Positions 36,208 through 45,981 are shown, numbered from the stretch's first letter. The stretch is 64,000 bases of DNA from Lachnospiraceae bacterium (GCA_900769115.1 CAAGFJ010000056.1:68746-132745); one strand, 5' to 3'. Made by a program: numbers and translations. Notes: generated from the sequence alone by a model not told the origin.

Positions 36208-37140
36208 ATGGAGTTTGCGGAAGAATTAAAGAACAAGACAGAACAGATCGAGCAGAGAATCTTTGCTTATATGCCAAAGGAAAGCTCTTTTCAGAAGACA
36301 GTAATTGATGCGATGCAGTATACAATGGAAGCGGGAGGCAAACGGATACGTCCAATGCTGATGGTAGAGACATATCATCTGTTTGGCGGAAAAGATAAGT
36401 TCATTGAGCCGTTTATGGCAGCAATTGAGATGATTCATACCTATTCATTGATTCATGATGATCTTCCGGCATTGGATAATGATGATTACCGAAGAGGCAG
36501 AAAGACTGCCCATGTAGTATATGGAGAAGCGATGGCGATTCTTGCAGGGGACAGTTTGTTGAATTATGCGTATGAGACTGCGGCAAAGGCATATACTATG
36601 GTGGAGAGAGCAGATAGGGAAGATATTAGTGCAATGCAGAGAGAATTGCAGATGCGCAGAGCAGTTGATCAGGCAATGACAATACTTGCAGCAAGACCGG
36701 GTATTTACGGAATGATTGGTGGTCAGGTGGCAGATGTGGAACTGACCGGAACACGGCTTACCAAAGAGCAGCTGCTCTATATCTATGAGAATAAGACAGG
36801 TGCGTTGATCGAGGCAGCGATGTTGATCGGTGCCGTGCTTGCAGGAGCATCGGACAAGGAGTTAGAGAAGATCCGGCAAGTGGCTTATAATGTGGGAATG
36901 GCATTTCAGATTCAGGATGATATCTTAGATGAGACAGCAACCTTTGAAGAACTGGGAAAGCCGATTCATAGTGATGAGGCAAGTGGAAAGGTAACATATG
37001 TTACGATACATGGGATTGAAGAGTCGAAGAAAGAGGTAGAACATCTTTCTGAAGAAGCGGTTGATATAGTGAAAGATTTTAACGGAGATGCTTCGTTCCT
37101 GATTGCATTGATCACGTATCTGATTGATCGTACATATTAG
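36208..37140 (+). CDS. ispA: Polyprenyl synthetase (farnesyl/geranyl diphosphate synthase)
   Basis: The 310-residue prenyltransferase condenses IPP with allylic diphosphates. The first Asp-rich motif is DDLPALDNDDYRRGRKTAH (about 90-108) and the second is QIQDDILDETA (about 233-243). Its position between xseB and dxs is the standard arrangement and fits supply of C10-C15 precursors for undecaprenyl and quinone synthesis. A stretch at about 133-155 is slightly longer than in E. coli IspA. Confidence 0.93.
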   Translation: MEFAEELKNKTEQIEQRIFAYMPKESSFQKTVIDAMQYTMEAGGKRIRPMLMVETYHLFGGKDKFIEPFMAAIEMIHTYSLIHDDLPALDNDDYRRGRKTAHVVYGEAMAILAGDSLLNYAYETAAKAYTMVERADREDISAMQRELQMRRAVDQAMTILAARPGIYGMIGGQVADVELTGTRLTKEQLLYIYENKTGALIEAAMLIGAVLAGASDKELEKIRQVAYNVGMAFQIQDDILDETATFEELGKPIHSDEASGKVTYVTIHGIEESKKEVEHLSEEAVDIVKDFNGDASFLIALITYLIDRTY

Positions 37141-37168
37141 GGGCTTGACAGACAAAAGAGGTAGTAAT

Positions 37169-39043
37169 ATGGGATTGTTAGAGAATATTAGGGAACCAAA
37201 TGATATCAAACAATACGATACAGAGGACTGGCAGCCGTTAGCACAGGAGATTCGTACTTTTTTGATTGAACATTTATCAAAGACAGGCGGACATTTAGCT
37301 TCCAATCTGGGCTGTGTGGAATTGACGATGGCATTACATCTGGTATTGAATCTTCCAGAGGACAAGATTATATGGGATGTAGGCCATCAGAGCTATACGC
37401 ATAAGATATTGACGGGAAGACAAGCGGGATTTGAGCATTTACGTCAGTTTGGAGGAATGAGTGGATTTCCAAAGCGGAAAGAGAGTGAGACGGATGTATT
37501 TGAGACGGGTCATAGTTCCACCTCGATCTCTGCCGCAATCGGAATGGCGAAAGCAAGTGAGCTTAAGGGGATTTGTAATACAGTGGTTGCGGTAATTGGG
37601 GACGGTTCCTTTACTGGCGGGCTGACATATGAAGCACTTAACAATCTGGCAAGACTGAAAACGAGCTGTATGATCGTATTGAATGATAATGAGATGTCAA
37701 TTGATGAGAATGTCGGAGGTATGTCGAATTATCTTAATAAGATCCGTGTCGGACAGGCTTACAATGATGTGAAGACGGGTGTGGAAAAGGGACTTATGAA
37801 TATTCCGGGAATTGGTGAAGGACTTGCCAAGGTAGTAAAGCGAGGCAAAGACAGTATTAAGGAATTACTGGTTCCCGGTATGTTTTTTGAAGATCTGGGA
37901 ATTACCTATATTGGACCGATTGACGGACATAATATCGGACAGATGGTGGATACTTTTGAGTCGGCAATGAAGTTGCGTAAGCCGGTGGTCGTTCATGTGA
38001 AGACTGTGAAGGGCAAAGGGTATCGTTATGCAGAGAAATACCCCAAATATTTCCATGGTGTGAAGCCGTTTGATGTTGCAACGGGCAAGGCATTGGTGAA
38101 GAAAACGAAGATGACTTACACGGATGTATTTGCGAGAAAGATGTTGGAATTGGGAGAATTACATCCTGATCTGGTAGCGATTACAGCGGCAATGGCTTCA
38201 GGAACAGGACTTGTGAAGTTTGGTAATGTATATCCGAAACGATTCTTTGATGTGGGAATTGCGGAACAGCATGCAGTTACCTTTGCAGCAGGTTTGGCAA
38301 GTGCAGGAATGATACCGGTGGTTGCAGTGTATTCATCCTTCCTGCAACGGGCTTATGACCAGATTCTGCATGATGTCTGTCTGCAACGGCTCCATGTGAT
38401 ATTTGCAATTGACCGGTCCGGACTGGTTGGAGAAGATGGAGAGACACATCAGGGGATTTTTGATACAGCATATCTTAGCCATATTCCGAATATGACGGTA
38501 ATTGCGCCGAAGAATCGTTACGAATTGACCAAGGCAATGGAGTTTGCAGTAGCATATGACGGACCGGTTGCGGTGAAGTACAGCAAGGGAGATGCCTATT
38601 ACGGATTGAAGGATCATTTAGCACCGATGGAGCTTGGAAAGAGTGAGATGTTACATCAGGGCAGCCGGATTGCCATGATTGCAGTTGGCAATATGGTAGA
38701 GGAAGCGGAGATCGCATATCATCAGCTACAAGACGATGGAATGGATATTACCTTTGTGAATGCAAGGTTTATTAAGCCACTAGACGAGGAGCTTTTGTTG
38801 CAGTTAGCAAGTGAGCATGACGTGATACTTACAGTAGAAGAGCATGTGTTATATGGTGGATATGGTGAGGCGGTAGATGCGTTCTATATGCAGCAGGATA
38901 TCCGGAATATCCGGGTGCATAATATCGCAATACCGGATACATTTGTAGAGCATGGTTCGGTTGCCAAGCTGCGCCAGGCATTAGGATTAGATGCAGAAAG
39001 CATTGCACATACGGTTGCAGACTATTGGAACACACAGGAATGA
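37169..39043 (+). CDS. dxs: 1-deoxy-D-xylulose-5-phosphate synthase
   Basis: The 624-residue ThDP enzyme is the first step of the MEP isoprenoid pathway. It has HLASNLGCVELTMALH, the ThDP/Mg motif GDGSFTGGLTYEALNN, NDNEMSIDENVGGMS, and in the pyrimidine-binding domain DVGIAEQHAVTFAAGLA. I start at ATG 37169 (MGLLENIREPNDIKQ) because the upstream in-frame extension lacks homology and AAGAGGT precedes this ATG. Confidence 0.96.
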   Translation: MGLLENIREPNDIKQYDTEDWQPLAQEIRTFLIEHLSKTGGHLASNLGCVELTMALHLVLNLPEDKIIWDVGHQSYTHKILTGRQAGFEHLRQFGGMSGFPKRKESETDVFETGHSSTSISAAIGMAKASELKGICNTVVAVIGDGSFTGGLTYEALNNLARLKTSCMIVLNDNEMSIDENVGGMSNYLNKIRVGQAYNDVKTGVEKGLMNIPGIGEGLAKVVKRGKDSIKELLVPGMFFEDLGITYIGPIDGHNIGQMVDTFESAMKLRKPVVVHVKTVKGKGYRYAEKYPKYFHGVKPFDVATGKALVKKTKMTYTDVFARKMLELGELHPDLVAITAAMASGTGLVKFGNVYPKRFFDVGIAEQHAVTFAAGLASAGMIPVVAVYSSFLQRAYDQILHDVCLQRLHVIFAIDRSGLVGEDGETHQGIFDTAYLSHIPNMTVIAPKNRYELTKAMEFAVAYDGPVAVKYSKGDAYYGLKDHLAPMELGKSEMLHQGSRIAMIAVGNMVEEAEIAYHQLQDDGMDITFVNARFIKPLDEELLLQLASEHDVILTVEEHVLYGGYGEAVDAFYMQQDIRNIRVHNIAIPDTFVEHGSVAKLRQALGLDAESIAHTVADYWNTQE

Positions 39044-39059
39044 TAGAGAAGAGGGTACA

Positions 39060-39860
39060 ATGAAAGAGCGTTTAGATGTATTATTAGTGAATAGAGGATT
39101 AGCAGCATCCAGAGAAAAGGCAAAAGCCATTATCATGTCGGGAATTGTATTTGTAGACGGTCAGCGGGAAGACAAAGCCGGTTCTACATTTGATGATCAG
39201 ATTCCAATTGAGATCAAGGGTTCTACTCTCAAATATGTAAGTCGGGGTGGACTCAAATTGGAGAAAGCAATGCAGCATTTTGATGTGACTTTGGAGGGTA
39301 AGGTATGTATGGATGTCGGATCTTCTACGGGAGGATTTACCGATTGTATGTTGCAAAATGGTGCTGTTAAGGTCTATGCAGTTGATGTTGGGCACGGGCA
39401 GTTAGACTGGAAGCTACGCAATGATCCACGGGTTGTCTGCATGGAAAAGACCAATATCCGCTATGTGACACCGGATCAGATTGAGGATCAGATTGCATTT
39501 GCCTCTATTGATGTATCCTTTATCTCGCTGACCAAGGTGTTAGGACCGGTGAAGGAATTACTGACAGATGATGGGGAGATTGTCTGCCTGATCAAGCCGC
39601 AGTTTGAGGCCGGAAGAGAGAAGGTCGGCAAGAAGGGCGTTGTCCGCGATAAGAATGTACACAAGGAAGTGATCCATATGGTGATGGAATATGCACAGTC
39701 GATTGGGTTTACGCTTTGCAATCTGGAATTTTCCCCAATTAAGGGACCGGAGGGCAATATTGAATATCTGTTACATCTGAGTAAGGCTGCCGATCATGCG
39801 GTAGGGCAATTGGATGTGGATGCGATAGTGGAAGCGTCACATGGTACACTGGATAAGTAA
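39060..39860 (+). CDS. tlyA: TlyA-family rRNA 2'-O-methyltransferase
   Basis: The 266-residue protein has an N-terminal S4 RNA-binding domain (about 1-60; RLDVLLVNRGLAASREKAKAI is its core in part) and an FtsJ-like methyltransferase domain with the SAM loop MDVGSSTGGFTDCML, then YAVDVGHGQLDWKLR and LIKPQFEAGREKVGKKGVVRD. Relatives methylate cytidines of 16S and 23S rRNA, and some act as hemolysins. ATG 39060 begins MKERLDVLLV. Confidence 0.93.
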   Translation: MKERLDVLLVNRGLAASREKAKAIIMSGIVFVDGQREDKAGSTFDDQIPIEIKGSTLKYVSRGGLKLEKAMQHFDVTLEGKVCMDVGSSTGGFTDCMLQNGAVKVYAVDVGHGQLDWKLRNDPRVVCMEKTNIRYVTPDQIEDQIAFASIDVSFISLTKVLGPVKELLTDDGEIVCLIKPQFEAGREKVGKKGVVRDKNVHKEVIHMVMEYAQSIGFTLCNLEFSPIKGPEGNIEYLLHLSKAADHAVGQLDVDAIVEASHGTLDK

Positions 39861-39872
39861 TAAGGAGCAGGA

Positions 39873-40739
39873 ATGAAGCATTTTTTGATTGCAACCAACT
39901 TCATTAAAGATGAGAATCTGTTATTGACTTCCAAGGTGGAACGTTATATTGCGGAGCACGGTGGAAAGAGTCTCCGGATAACCGGACAGGAAGGAAATTA
40001 TGCAGAACATATACCGGTCCGGATGCCGGATGGATCCGAATTTGACTGTGTGATCGCATTAGGTGGGGATGGTACCATTTTGAAAGTAAGCAGGGATCTT
40101 AGACGATGGAAGCTGCCGATTGTGGGGGTGAATCTGGGAACACTGGGTTTTTTGGCAGAGATTGAGCCGGAACAGATTTATCCGGTATTGGACCGTCTTC
40201 TGCAGGATGATTATGAGGTAGAAGAACGGATGAATATATGTGGAAGCATATATAAAAAAGGGCAGAAAGAGCCACTCCTTACGGATGTGGCACTCAATGA
40301 TATTGTAGTATCAAGAGCCGGATTTTCCCGTGTGATCGGGCTGCGTGTTTATGTCAATGGGCGGGTGATGGATAATTATGAGGCAGATGGACTGATTGTC
40401 AGTACACCAACCGGGTCAACCGGTTATAATCTGTCTGCGGGTGGTCCAATCGTGTCGCCACGAACCAATGTGATGATCATTACACCGATTTCGCCACATT
40501 CGCTCACTTCAAAGAGTATTGTATTAGGCAATACAGATGAGATTGTTGTGGAAGTACTTAAGATGCGGAAAGCACAGGAGGAAGAGGCGATTGTGAATTT
40601 TGACGGACAACCGGGAACGCAGTTATCAGCGGGTGACCGGATTGTGATTCATAAGGCAGAACAGACAACAAAGATGCTAAAATTATTTGATGTCAGCTTT
40701 TATGAGGTATTAAGAGAAAAGATGGCAAATCATTTATAG
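39873..40739 (+). CDS. nadK: NAD kinase
   Basis: The 288-residue kinase makes NADP from NAD. The hallmark GGDGTILK motif lies near residue 69, followed by VNLGTLGFLAEIEPEQ, the NAD-binding YEADGLIVSTPTGSTGYNLSAGGPIV and a C-terminal VNFDGQPGT. It is standard in length and in its place between tlyA and argR. Confidence 0.95.
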   Translation: MKHFLIATNFIKDENLLLTSKVERYIAEHGGKSLRITGQEGNYAEHIPVRMPDGSEFDCVIALGGDGTILKVSRDLRRWKLPIVGVNLGTLGFLAEIEPEQIYPVLDRLLQDDYEVEERMNICGSIYKKGQKEPLLTDVALNDIVVSRAGFSRVIGLRVYVNGRVMDNYEADGLIVSTPTGSTGYNLSAGGPIVSPRTNVMIITPISPHSLTSKSIVLGNTDEIVVEVLKMRKAQEEEAIVNFDGQPGTQLSAGDRIVIHKAEQTTKMLKLFDVSFYEVLREKMANHL

Positions 40740-40752
40740 ACAGGGTGATTTA

Positions 40753-41208
40753 ATGAAAGAGAACAGACAAAATAAAATCAAAGAGATCATTGAAACCCAA
40801 TCCATTGAAACCCAGGATGAGTTGTTGAATCAATTGTTACAACAGGGTTTTTCTACTACACAGGCAACAATTTCCAGAGATATCAGGGAGATGCATCTGA
40901 CCAAGGTGCCGGATGGAACTGGAAAGCAGAAGTATGCCATGATTCAAAATGCAGATACCGATGTGACAAGAAAGTATCATCAGGTATTAAGTGCAGGCAT
41001 TTTGAGTCTGGATTATGCAGAGAATATTCTTGTGGTTCGTACCGTATCCGGTATGGCAATGGCAGTAGCGGCTGCATTGGACAATATGGAATTACAGGGA
41101 TTTTTAGGATGTATAGCGGGTGATGATACAATATTTGCTGTGACAAGAAGCAAGGAATTTTGTAAAACGATTATTGCGGAAGTCAAGAAAGTGGCATCTG
41201 ACGATTAA
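40753..41208 (+). CDS. argR: Arginine repressor
   Basis: The 151-residue regulator has an N-terminal winged helix (about 1-70; LLNQLLQQGFSTTQATISRDI and HLTKVPD) and a C-terminal arginine-binding, hexamerising domain (about 80-151; GMAMAVAAALDNMELQGFLGCIAGDDTIF, given in part). It should repress arginine synthesis and may activate catabolism. Its place between nadK and recN is typical for Firmicutes. An ARG-box search was not possible by eye. Confidence 0.94.
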   Translation: MKENRQNKIKEIIETQSIETQDELLNQLLQQGFSTTQATISRDIREMHLTKVPDGTGKQKYAMIQNADTDVTRKYHQVLSAGILSLDYAENILVVRTVSGMAMAVAAALDNMELQGFLGCIAGDDTIFAVTRSKEFCKTIIAEVKKVASDD

Positions 41209-41222
41209 GTTGGAGGTATAAT

Positions 41223-42896
41223 ATGCTATTAAATCTACATATTAAGAATATGGCGTTAATTGATGAGATTGAGATTGACTTTTCGGATCATCTGAATATT
41301 TTGACAGGCGAGACCGGAGCAGGTAAGTCTATTATCATCGGTTCTATCATGTTAGCGTTAGGCGGTAAGACACCAAAAGACTTTGTACGCAAGGAGGCAC
41401 CATTTGGTCTGGTGGAATTGCTGTTTTCAGTAGAAGATGAGGAGACGAAAGAGAGATTAAGGCAGCTGGAAGTACCGGATATAGATAACGGGGAGCTGAT
41501 CCTGTCCAGAAAGGTGATCGGAAGCAGGAGTGTCAGTAAGGTCAATGGTGAGACGATTACGCTTGCCAGGGTTCGTGAGATAGCTGCTCTTTTGTTGGAT
41601 CTGCATGCGCAGCATGAACATCAGTCGCTATTGGTTCCAGGTAACCATATGAAGCTTTTAGATCGGTATGGGCAGGAACAGCTTGCTGAGGAAAAAGAGA
41701 AGGTATGCGCCTATTATAAGGAATATGCGGCATTACGTAAGGAATTAGATGCAAACACATTAGAGGAAGAAGAGAAGAAAAGGCAGTTGGATCTGTTGGC
41801 CTTTGAGTTACAGGAGATTGAAGAAGGTGCTCTGCAGGATGGCGAAGATGAGCGTTTGGAAGAAGAGTACCGGAAAGCGGCCAATGGCAGGAATATTACA
41901 GAAAGTCTTTCTGATGCACATCGATTTGCGGAGGAGGAAGCGGGGACAGCGGTCGATCGTGCACTACGTGAGATGATGAGCGTATCCGAATATGACGTAG
42001 AATTATCGTCCTTGACGGATGCATTGTCTACAATCTCGGATCTGTTGACGGATTTTGCAAGAGGAACAAGAGATTATCTGGAAGAGCATACGTTTTCGGA
42101 AGAAGAATTCCGACAATTAGAGGATCGGTTGAATATCGTGAATCATTTGAAAGCTAAATATGGCAAGACGATAGCAGATGTGCTTGCATATCAGAAGAAT
42201 CTGTCAGAGAAACTGGAACGATTGGAGCATCAGGAAGCTTATTTGCAGCAGGTTAAGGAACGTCTTGCGGCAGTAGAGGAAAGATTGCAGAATGCATGTG
42301 AACGGTTGACAGAGAGACGTAAACAGGTTGCAATGGTACTTTGTGATAATATAACGAAAGCGTTGGTGGACCTCAATTTTCTGGATGTCAGGTTCGATAT
42401 GGTGTTTGAACCATTCGATCATTATACAGAGAATGGATCAGACCATGCATACTTTATTATATCCACAAATGTTGGTGAAGATATGAAGCCGTTATGGCAG
42501 GTAGCATCCGGCGGTGAACTTTCGAGAATCATGCTTGCCATGAAGTCTTGTCTTGCAGATGTAGACCGCGTGGAGACTTTGATTTTTGATGAAATTGATG
42601 TGGGAATCAGCGGCAGAACCGCACAGATGGTAGCGGAGAAGATTCAGAGAATTGCAGAGAATCATCAGGTGATCTGTATTACTCATTTACCGCAGATTGC
42701 AGCAATGGCAGACCAGCATTATCTGATTGAAAAGCAAGTTGTGGCAGATAAAACGGTTACCAATATTTACCAGCTGGATCGTGACAGGCAGATTGAAGAA
42801 CTGGCACGTCTGATTGGTGGAGTAGAGATTACAGATACGGTATTGCAAAGTGCAAAAGAGATGAAAGAATTGGCAGGTAAGGCAAAGGTTAACTGA
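41223..42896 (+). CDS. recN: DNA repair protein RecN
   Basis: The 557-residue SMC-like ATPase acts in double-strand-break repair. Walker A is LTGETGAGKSIIIG (about 28-41), long coiled coils occupy about 155-370, and the ABC signature/Walker B region is ASGGELSRIMLAMK, then TLIFDEIDVGISGRTAQMV and VICITHLPQIAAMADQH. It is full length and ends the nusB-recN run; a strong terminator follows. Confidence 0.96.
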   Translation: MLLNLHIKNMALIDEIEIDFSDHLNILTGETGAGKSIIIGSIMLALGGKTPKDFVRKEAPFGLVELLFSVEDEETKERLRQLEVPDIDNGELILSRKVIGSRSVSKVNGETITLARVREIAALLLDLHAQHEHQSLLVPGNHMKLLDRYGQEQLAEEKEKVCAYYKEYAALRKELDANTLEEEEKKRQLDLLAFELQEIEEGALQDGEDERLEEEYRKAANGRNITESLSDAHRFAEEEAGTAVDRALREMMSVSEYDVELSSLTDALSTISDLLTDFARGTRDYLEEHTFSEEEFRQLEDRLNIVNHLKAKYGKTIADVLAYQKNLSEKLERLEHQEAYLQQVKERLAAVEERLQNACERLTERRKQVAMVLCDNITKALVDLNFLDVRFDMVFEPFDHYTENGSDHAYFIISTNVGEDMKPLWQVASGGELSRIMLAMKSCLADVDRVETLIFDEIDVGISGRTAQMVAEKIQRIAENHQVICITHLPQIAAMADQHYLIEKQVVADKTVTNIYQLDRDRQIEELARLIGGVEITDTVLQSAKEMKELAGKAKVN

Positions 42897-42913
42897 TTGA
42901 TTATGATAAAGAG

Positions 42914-42958
42914 AACTCATACTATATGTAACGATTTAGTATGGGTTTTCTTTTTTTT
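42914..42958 (+). terminator. Intrinsic terminator after recN
   Basis: AACTCATACTA and TAGTATGGGTT form an 11-bp stem (two G-U pairs) with a 12-base loop, followed by TTCTTTTTTTT. Confidence 0.9.
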
Positions 42959-42987
42959 GAAAGAAACAAACGAGAAAGGAGCATATC

Positions 42988-44064
42988 ATGAAGGGATATA
43001 AGCGATTGTTATGGTGTCTGCTGGCAGTTAATGTATTGTTTGTGTTAATAGTTGCCTATCTGGGTTATGTGGAATCTCATGGAACAGTGAAAGAAATTAC
43101 TCTAACATCTGCATTACCGGCGAATCGGTCGGAGAATAGAAAGAAGGTGATTCCTGTTGGCAAAACAGTAGGAATCTATATTAATACAGAAGGAATTTTG
43201 GTTATTGATACTGGCGAAGTAACAGATATGGCGGGAAAAAAATGTGAACCGGCAAAAAACAGGCTGGTAAAGGGAGACTATATCTTAAGCCTGAATGGTG
43301 AAAAGATGCAGACGAAGAAGCAGTTGATCAATGCCATTACGGAATGTGGTGGAGAGACGTTGGTGTTTGAGGTAAAAAGAAAGGATAAGAAGGTAGAGGT
43401 TAGGATAGATCCCGTTGAGACGGGAGTAGATGTATACAAGGTTGGTATCTGGGTGAGAGATGACCTGCAGGGGTTGGGGACTATTAGTTATGTGGATGGT
43501 GAGCAGTTTGGAGCATTAGGCCATAGTATTACGGATGTTGATACCGGAGAACAACTGCGTGTATCAGAGGGAGAATTATATGCGGCTGATATTTTTGGCG
43601 TGGAGAGGGGAATTGCGGGTACGCCTGGGGAGATCGAAGGTATGATCACCTATCAGACAGAAAATGTTATGGGTTACATTAATGAAAACCGGGTATATGG
43701 TGTTTTTGGAATTGTTACATCACAATTGCAACAGGAGATGGCGGGCAATGAGGCATTACCGGTAGCGGAGCTGAATGAGGTGAGAGAAGGAACGGCATAT
43801 ATTCAGTCTTATGTATCTGGTGATAAGCAGCAATATGAGATATGGATTGAGAATATACATCGAAACAGCAGAGGAGACTGGGAGATGGAATTACAGGTAA
43901 AAGATGAACGCCTCCTTGATCTGACCGGTGGTATTGTACAGGGAATGAGTGGTAGTCCTATCATTCAAAATGGAAGGCTTATAGGTGTAGTAACCCATGT
44001 GTTTGTCAATGATCCTGCCAGAGGATATGGAATTTTTATCGAACATATGCTGGAAACAAAATAA
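42988..44064 (+). CDS. spoIVB: SpoIVB sporulation signalling peptidase
   Basis: The 358-residue S55 serine peptidase is made in the forespore and triggers pro-sigma-K processing in Bacillus. A membrane helix (about 5-26) leads to a PDZ domain (about 60-140; GDYILSLNGEKMQTKKQLINA is part of it) and the peptidase domain. The catalytic His is in FGALGHSITD and the catalytic Ser in VQGMSGSPIIQNG. The Bacillus protein is 426 residues; this one is shorter at the N-terminal region, as is common in Clostridia. The recN-spoIVB-spo0A order is conserved. Confidence 0.93.
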   Translation: MKGYKRLLWCLLAVNVLFVLIVAYLGYVESHGTVKEITLTSALPANRSENRKKVIPVGKTVGIYINTEGILVIDTGEVTDMAGKKCEPAKNRLVKGDYILSLNGEKMQTKKQLINAITECGGETLVFEVKRKDKKVEVRIDPVETGVDVYKVGIWVRDDLQGLGTISYVDGEQFGALGHSITDVDTGEQLRVSEGELYAADIFGVERGIAGTPGEIEGMITYQTENVMGYINENRVYGVFGIVTSQLQQEMAGNEALPVAELNEVREGTAYIQSYVSGDKQQYEIWIENIHRNSRGDWEMELQVKDERLLDLTGGIVQGMSGSPIIQNGRLIGVVTHVFVNDPARGYGIFIEHMLETK

Positions 44065-44123
44065 ATATTCATATGCTGTAGAATAATATGTATGTTATGT
44101 CACATTAATAGTTGATATAACTT

Positions 44124-44173
44124 GATGTATAAAGGAAAATGGAAAAAATTTGAGTCCTTTTTCTTTATACATC
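44124..44173 (+). terminator. Long hairpin after spoIVB
   Basis: GATGTATAAAGGAAAA and TTTTTCTTTATACATC form a 16-bp stem (one G-U pair) around an 18-base loop. The T-run is inside the 3' arm and not after it, so it is an atypical terminator or an attenuating structure before spo0A. Confidence 0.55.
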
Positions 44174-44254
44174 GTCTTACCCTGCAAAGAATCATCTGAT
44201 ATAGTCATATATGGTCGATGTTGCTATGTTTCTGTCAGCGGGTTGCATAGTTTA

Positions 44255-44261
44255 TGACGAA
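44255..44261 (+). promoter_or_regulatory. Candidate 0A box upstream of spo0A
   Basis: TGACGAA matches the Spo0A-binding core TGNCGAA, 28 bases before the spo0A start. A 7-mer with one free base occurs about 30 times by chance in 64 kb counting both strands, so only the position supports it. Confidence 0.3.
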
Positions 44262-44288
44262 TAATCATATATTTTAGGAGGGAATGAT

Positions 44289-45074
44289 ATGATTCGCGTA
44301 ATGATAGGTAATCACGACGAGACAATGCGAAAGAAGATGGAGGATGTTGTTCGCAAACAGGCACAATGTCGTTTGGTAGGAACGTATGAAAAGGGAAATC
44401 TGTTGTTGTCCGGTATCAAAGATATGGAGCCGGATCTTGTTCTGTTAAATCCGGTTATGCCCGGATTAGATGGAATTGGCGTAATTGAGAAGATACGGTC
44501 AGAGGTACAGTATGATAGTGTACAATTCATACTGGTTGCAAATTCCCAACAGACAAAAGTATTGGAGATACTGAAAAATCGAAAAAATGTGAAATTCTTT
44601 CCATGGGAGAATAATGAGGATACGTTGGAAAAATGTATTGTTGAGAATCCAAAGACATTTGCTGCGCAGGGACAGGCATTACAGGTGGAAGACATTGTGG
44701 TGAAAAGGGGGCATCACAAGAAAAATCTGAATATGCTGGTAACCCAGATGATTCATGAGATCGGAGTTCCTGCTCATATTAAAGGATATTTATATTTAAG
44801 AACTGCAATTTTGATGGCTGTTGAGAATATGGACGTGTTAAATGCTGTCACCAAGCAGTTATATCCGGATATTGCAAGAGAACATGGTACTACAGATACG
44901 AGGGTAGAACGTGCGATTCGTCATGCAATTGAAGTGGCATGGGAACGTGGTAATATTGATATGATCCACGAGATGTTTGGATATACGATTCAGGCCGATA
45001 AGGGAAAGCCAACAAATTCTGAATTCATTGCTTTGATGGCAGATCGTATCCGGTTAGATCAGATGCATGCATGA
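44289..45074 (+). CDS. spo0A: Spo0A (first of two) with a degenerate receiver domain
   Basis: The C-terminal DNA-binding domain (about 145-258) is close to Bacillus Spo0[41 protein letters not shown] and [11 protein letters not shown]. The receiver domain (about 1-120) keeps the fold but not the chemistry: the acidic pair is N8/H9, the phosphoacceptor position is Asn54 ([12 protein letters not shown], where Bacillus has Asp56), the switch Thr is V83 and the conserved Lys is F104. Standard phosphorelay control therefore seems impossible unless the alignment is wrong. Position after recN-spoIVB marks this as the spo0A locus. Ribosome binding site AGGAGGG. A second Spo0A-like gene starts 21 bases after its stop. 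Confidence 0.9.
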   Translation: MIRVMIGNHDETMRKKMEDVVRKQAQCRLVGTYEKGNLLLSGIKDMEPDLVLLNPVMPGLDGIGVIEKIRSEVQYDSVQFILVANSQQTKVLEILKNRKNVKFFPWENNEDTLEKCIVENPKTFAAQGQALQVEDIVVKRGHHKKNLNMLVTQMIHEIGVPAHIKGYLYLRTAILMAVENMDVLNAVTKQLYPDIAREHGTTDTRVERAIRHAIEVAWERGNIDMIHEMFGYTIQADKGKPTNSEFIALMADRIRLDQMHA

Positions 45075-45095
45075 TGATAATAGGGAGGGAAAGAA

Positions 45096-45926
45096 ATGCG
45101 TGATAGTATGAAAGTATTGATTGCTTCGGAACATAACCGTAGTGTTTCGGAGTGGTTATTTGGTTATATGAAACAGTATGAATATGTTGTGCAGGAGACA
45201 ACGGATCATTATGAGAACATTTTAAGTAAAGTACAGCAGATGGAACCGGATATGATCATATCAGATATCTGCTTAAATGGGGGAGATGGCATTTCATTGT
45301 TGCAGGAATGCCGGAAACAGCCTGCTTTAGAGGATACGAAGTTTGTATTTCTGACAGCAGTAACAGCACAGTCTATTATTGATCTGGCATATGAGACAGG
45401 GGCAGATTATTATCTGATGTTCAATCAGGAGCCAAAGTTTTTGGCGAAAATATTGGAACGTATTCTGGAAGTACATTACGTTGCCAAGCAGAAGAAACAG
45501 CAGCGGGAGTGTATGACCAATGAACAGAAACAGTTCCTGCTGGATTCTACTTTGGAAAATGATGTTACCAGAATGATTCGTGGAATTGGTATTCCTGCGC
45601 ATATTAAAGGATATCAATATATCCGGGAAGGTATTATTATGTCGGTAAAAGATCCGGAAATTCTTAATTATATTACCAAGTTTTTATATCCGGCAATTGC
45701 TAAGCAGTATCATACAACGACAAGCAGTGTGGAACGTGCAATCCGGCATGCAATAGAGGTTGCATGGAATCGTGGAAAATTGGAGGAGATGGAGAATCTG
45801 TTTGGATATAGTGTGAATTCGGGAAAAGGAAAACCAACCAATTCAGAATTTATTGCATTAATTGCAGATAAGTTCCGGCTGGAATATCGAATGAAGGGAT
45901 ATCAGTTTGATCAATATACAGCATAA
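45096..45926 (+). CDS. Second Spo0A-type regulator, tandem paralog
   Basis: The 276-residue protein has the same C-terminal Spo0A domain (about 155-265): [39 protein letters not shown] and [15 protein letters not shown]. In its receiver domain Asp57 ([12 protein letters not shown]) and Thr87 (FLTAV) are kept, but the acidic pair is S11/E12 and the conserved Lys position holds F109 (or M108). It could still accept phosphate weakly, unlike its neighbour. A charged linker (about 128-150) joins the domains and a 12-residue tail extends past the usual end. It shares a likely transcript with the first spo0A. No close match to a named paralog is known to me. Confidence 0.88.
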   Translation: MRDSMKVLIASEHNRSVSEWLFGYMKQYEYVVQETTDHYENILSKVQQMEPDMIISDICLNGGDGISLLQECRKQPALEDTKFVFLTAVTAQSIIDLAYETGADYYLMFNQEPKFLAKILERILEVHYVAKQKKQQRECMTNEQKQFLLDSTLENDVTRMIRGIGIPAHIKGYQYIREGIIMSVKDPEILNYITKFLYPAIAKQYHTTTSSVERAIRHAIEVAWNRGKLEEMENLFGYSVNSGKGKPTNSEFIALIADKFRLEYRMKGYQFDQYTA

Positions 45927-45959
45927 GTATATTTTTTCATTTCTTTCCATTAGGGAATG

Positions 45960-45981
45960 TGCTATAATAGACGAAAGTCTA
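45960..45981 (+). promoter_or_regulatory. Extended -10 promoter and initial hairpin for glgA
   Basis: TGCTATAAT (45960-45968) is a perfect extended -10 element; the -35 is weak. Directly after it TAGAC-GAAA-GTCTA (45968-45981) gives a 5-bp hairpin with a GNRA tetraloop, which would lie at the very 5' end of the transcript. Confidence 0.65.

Noticed and set aside
44124..44173. Sigma-H promoter of spo0A in the hairpin region
   Set aside because: AGGA-like bases exist but no GAAT at a suitable spacing.
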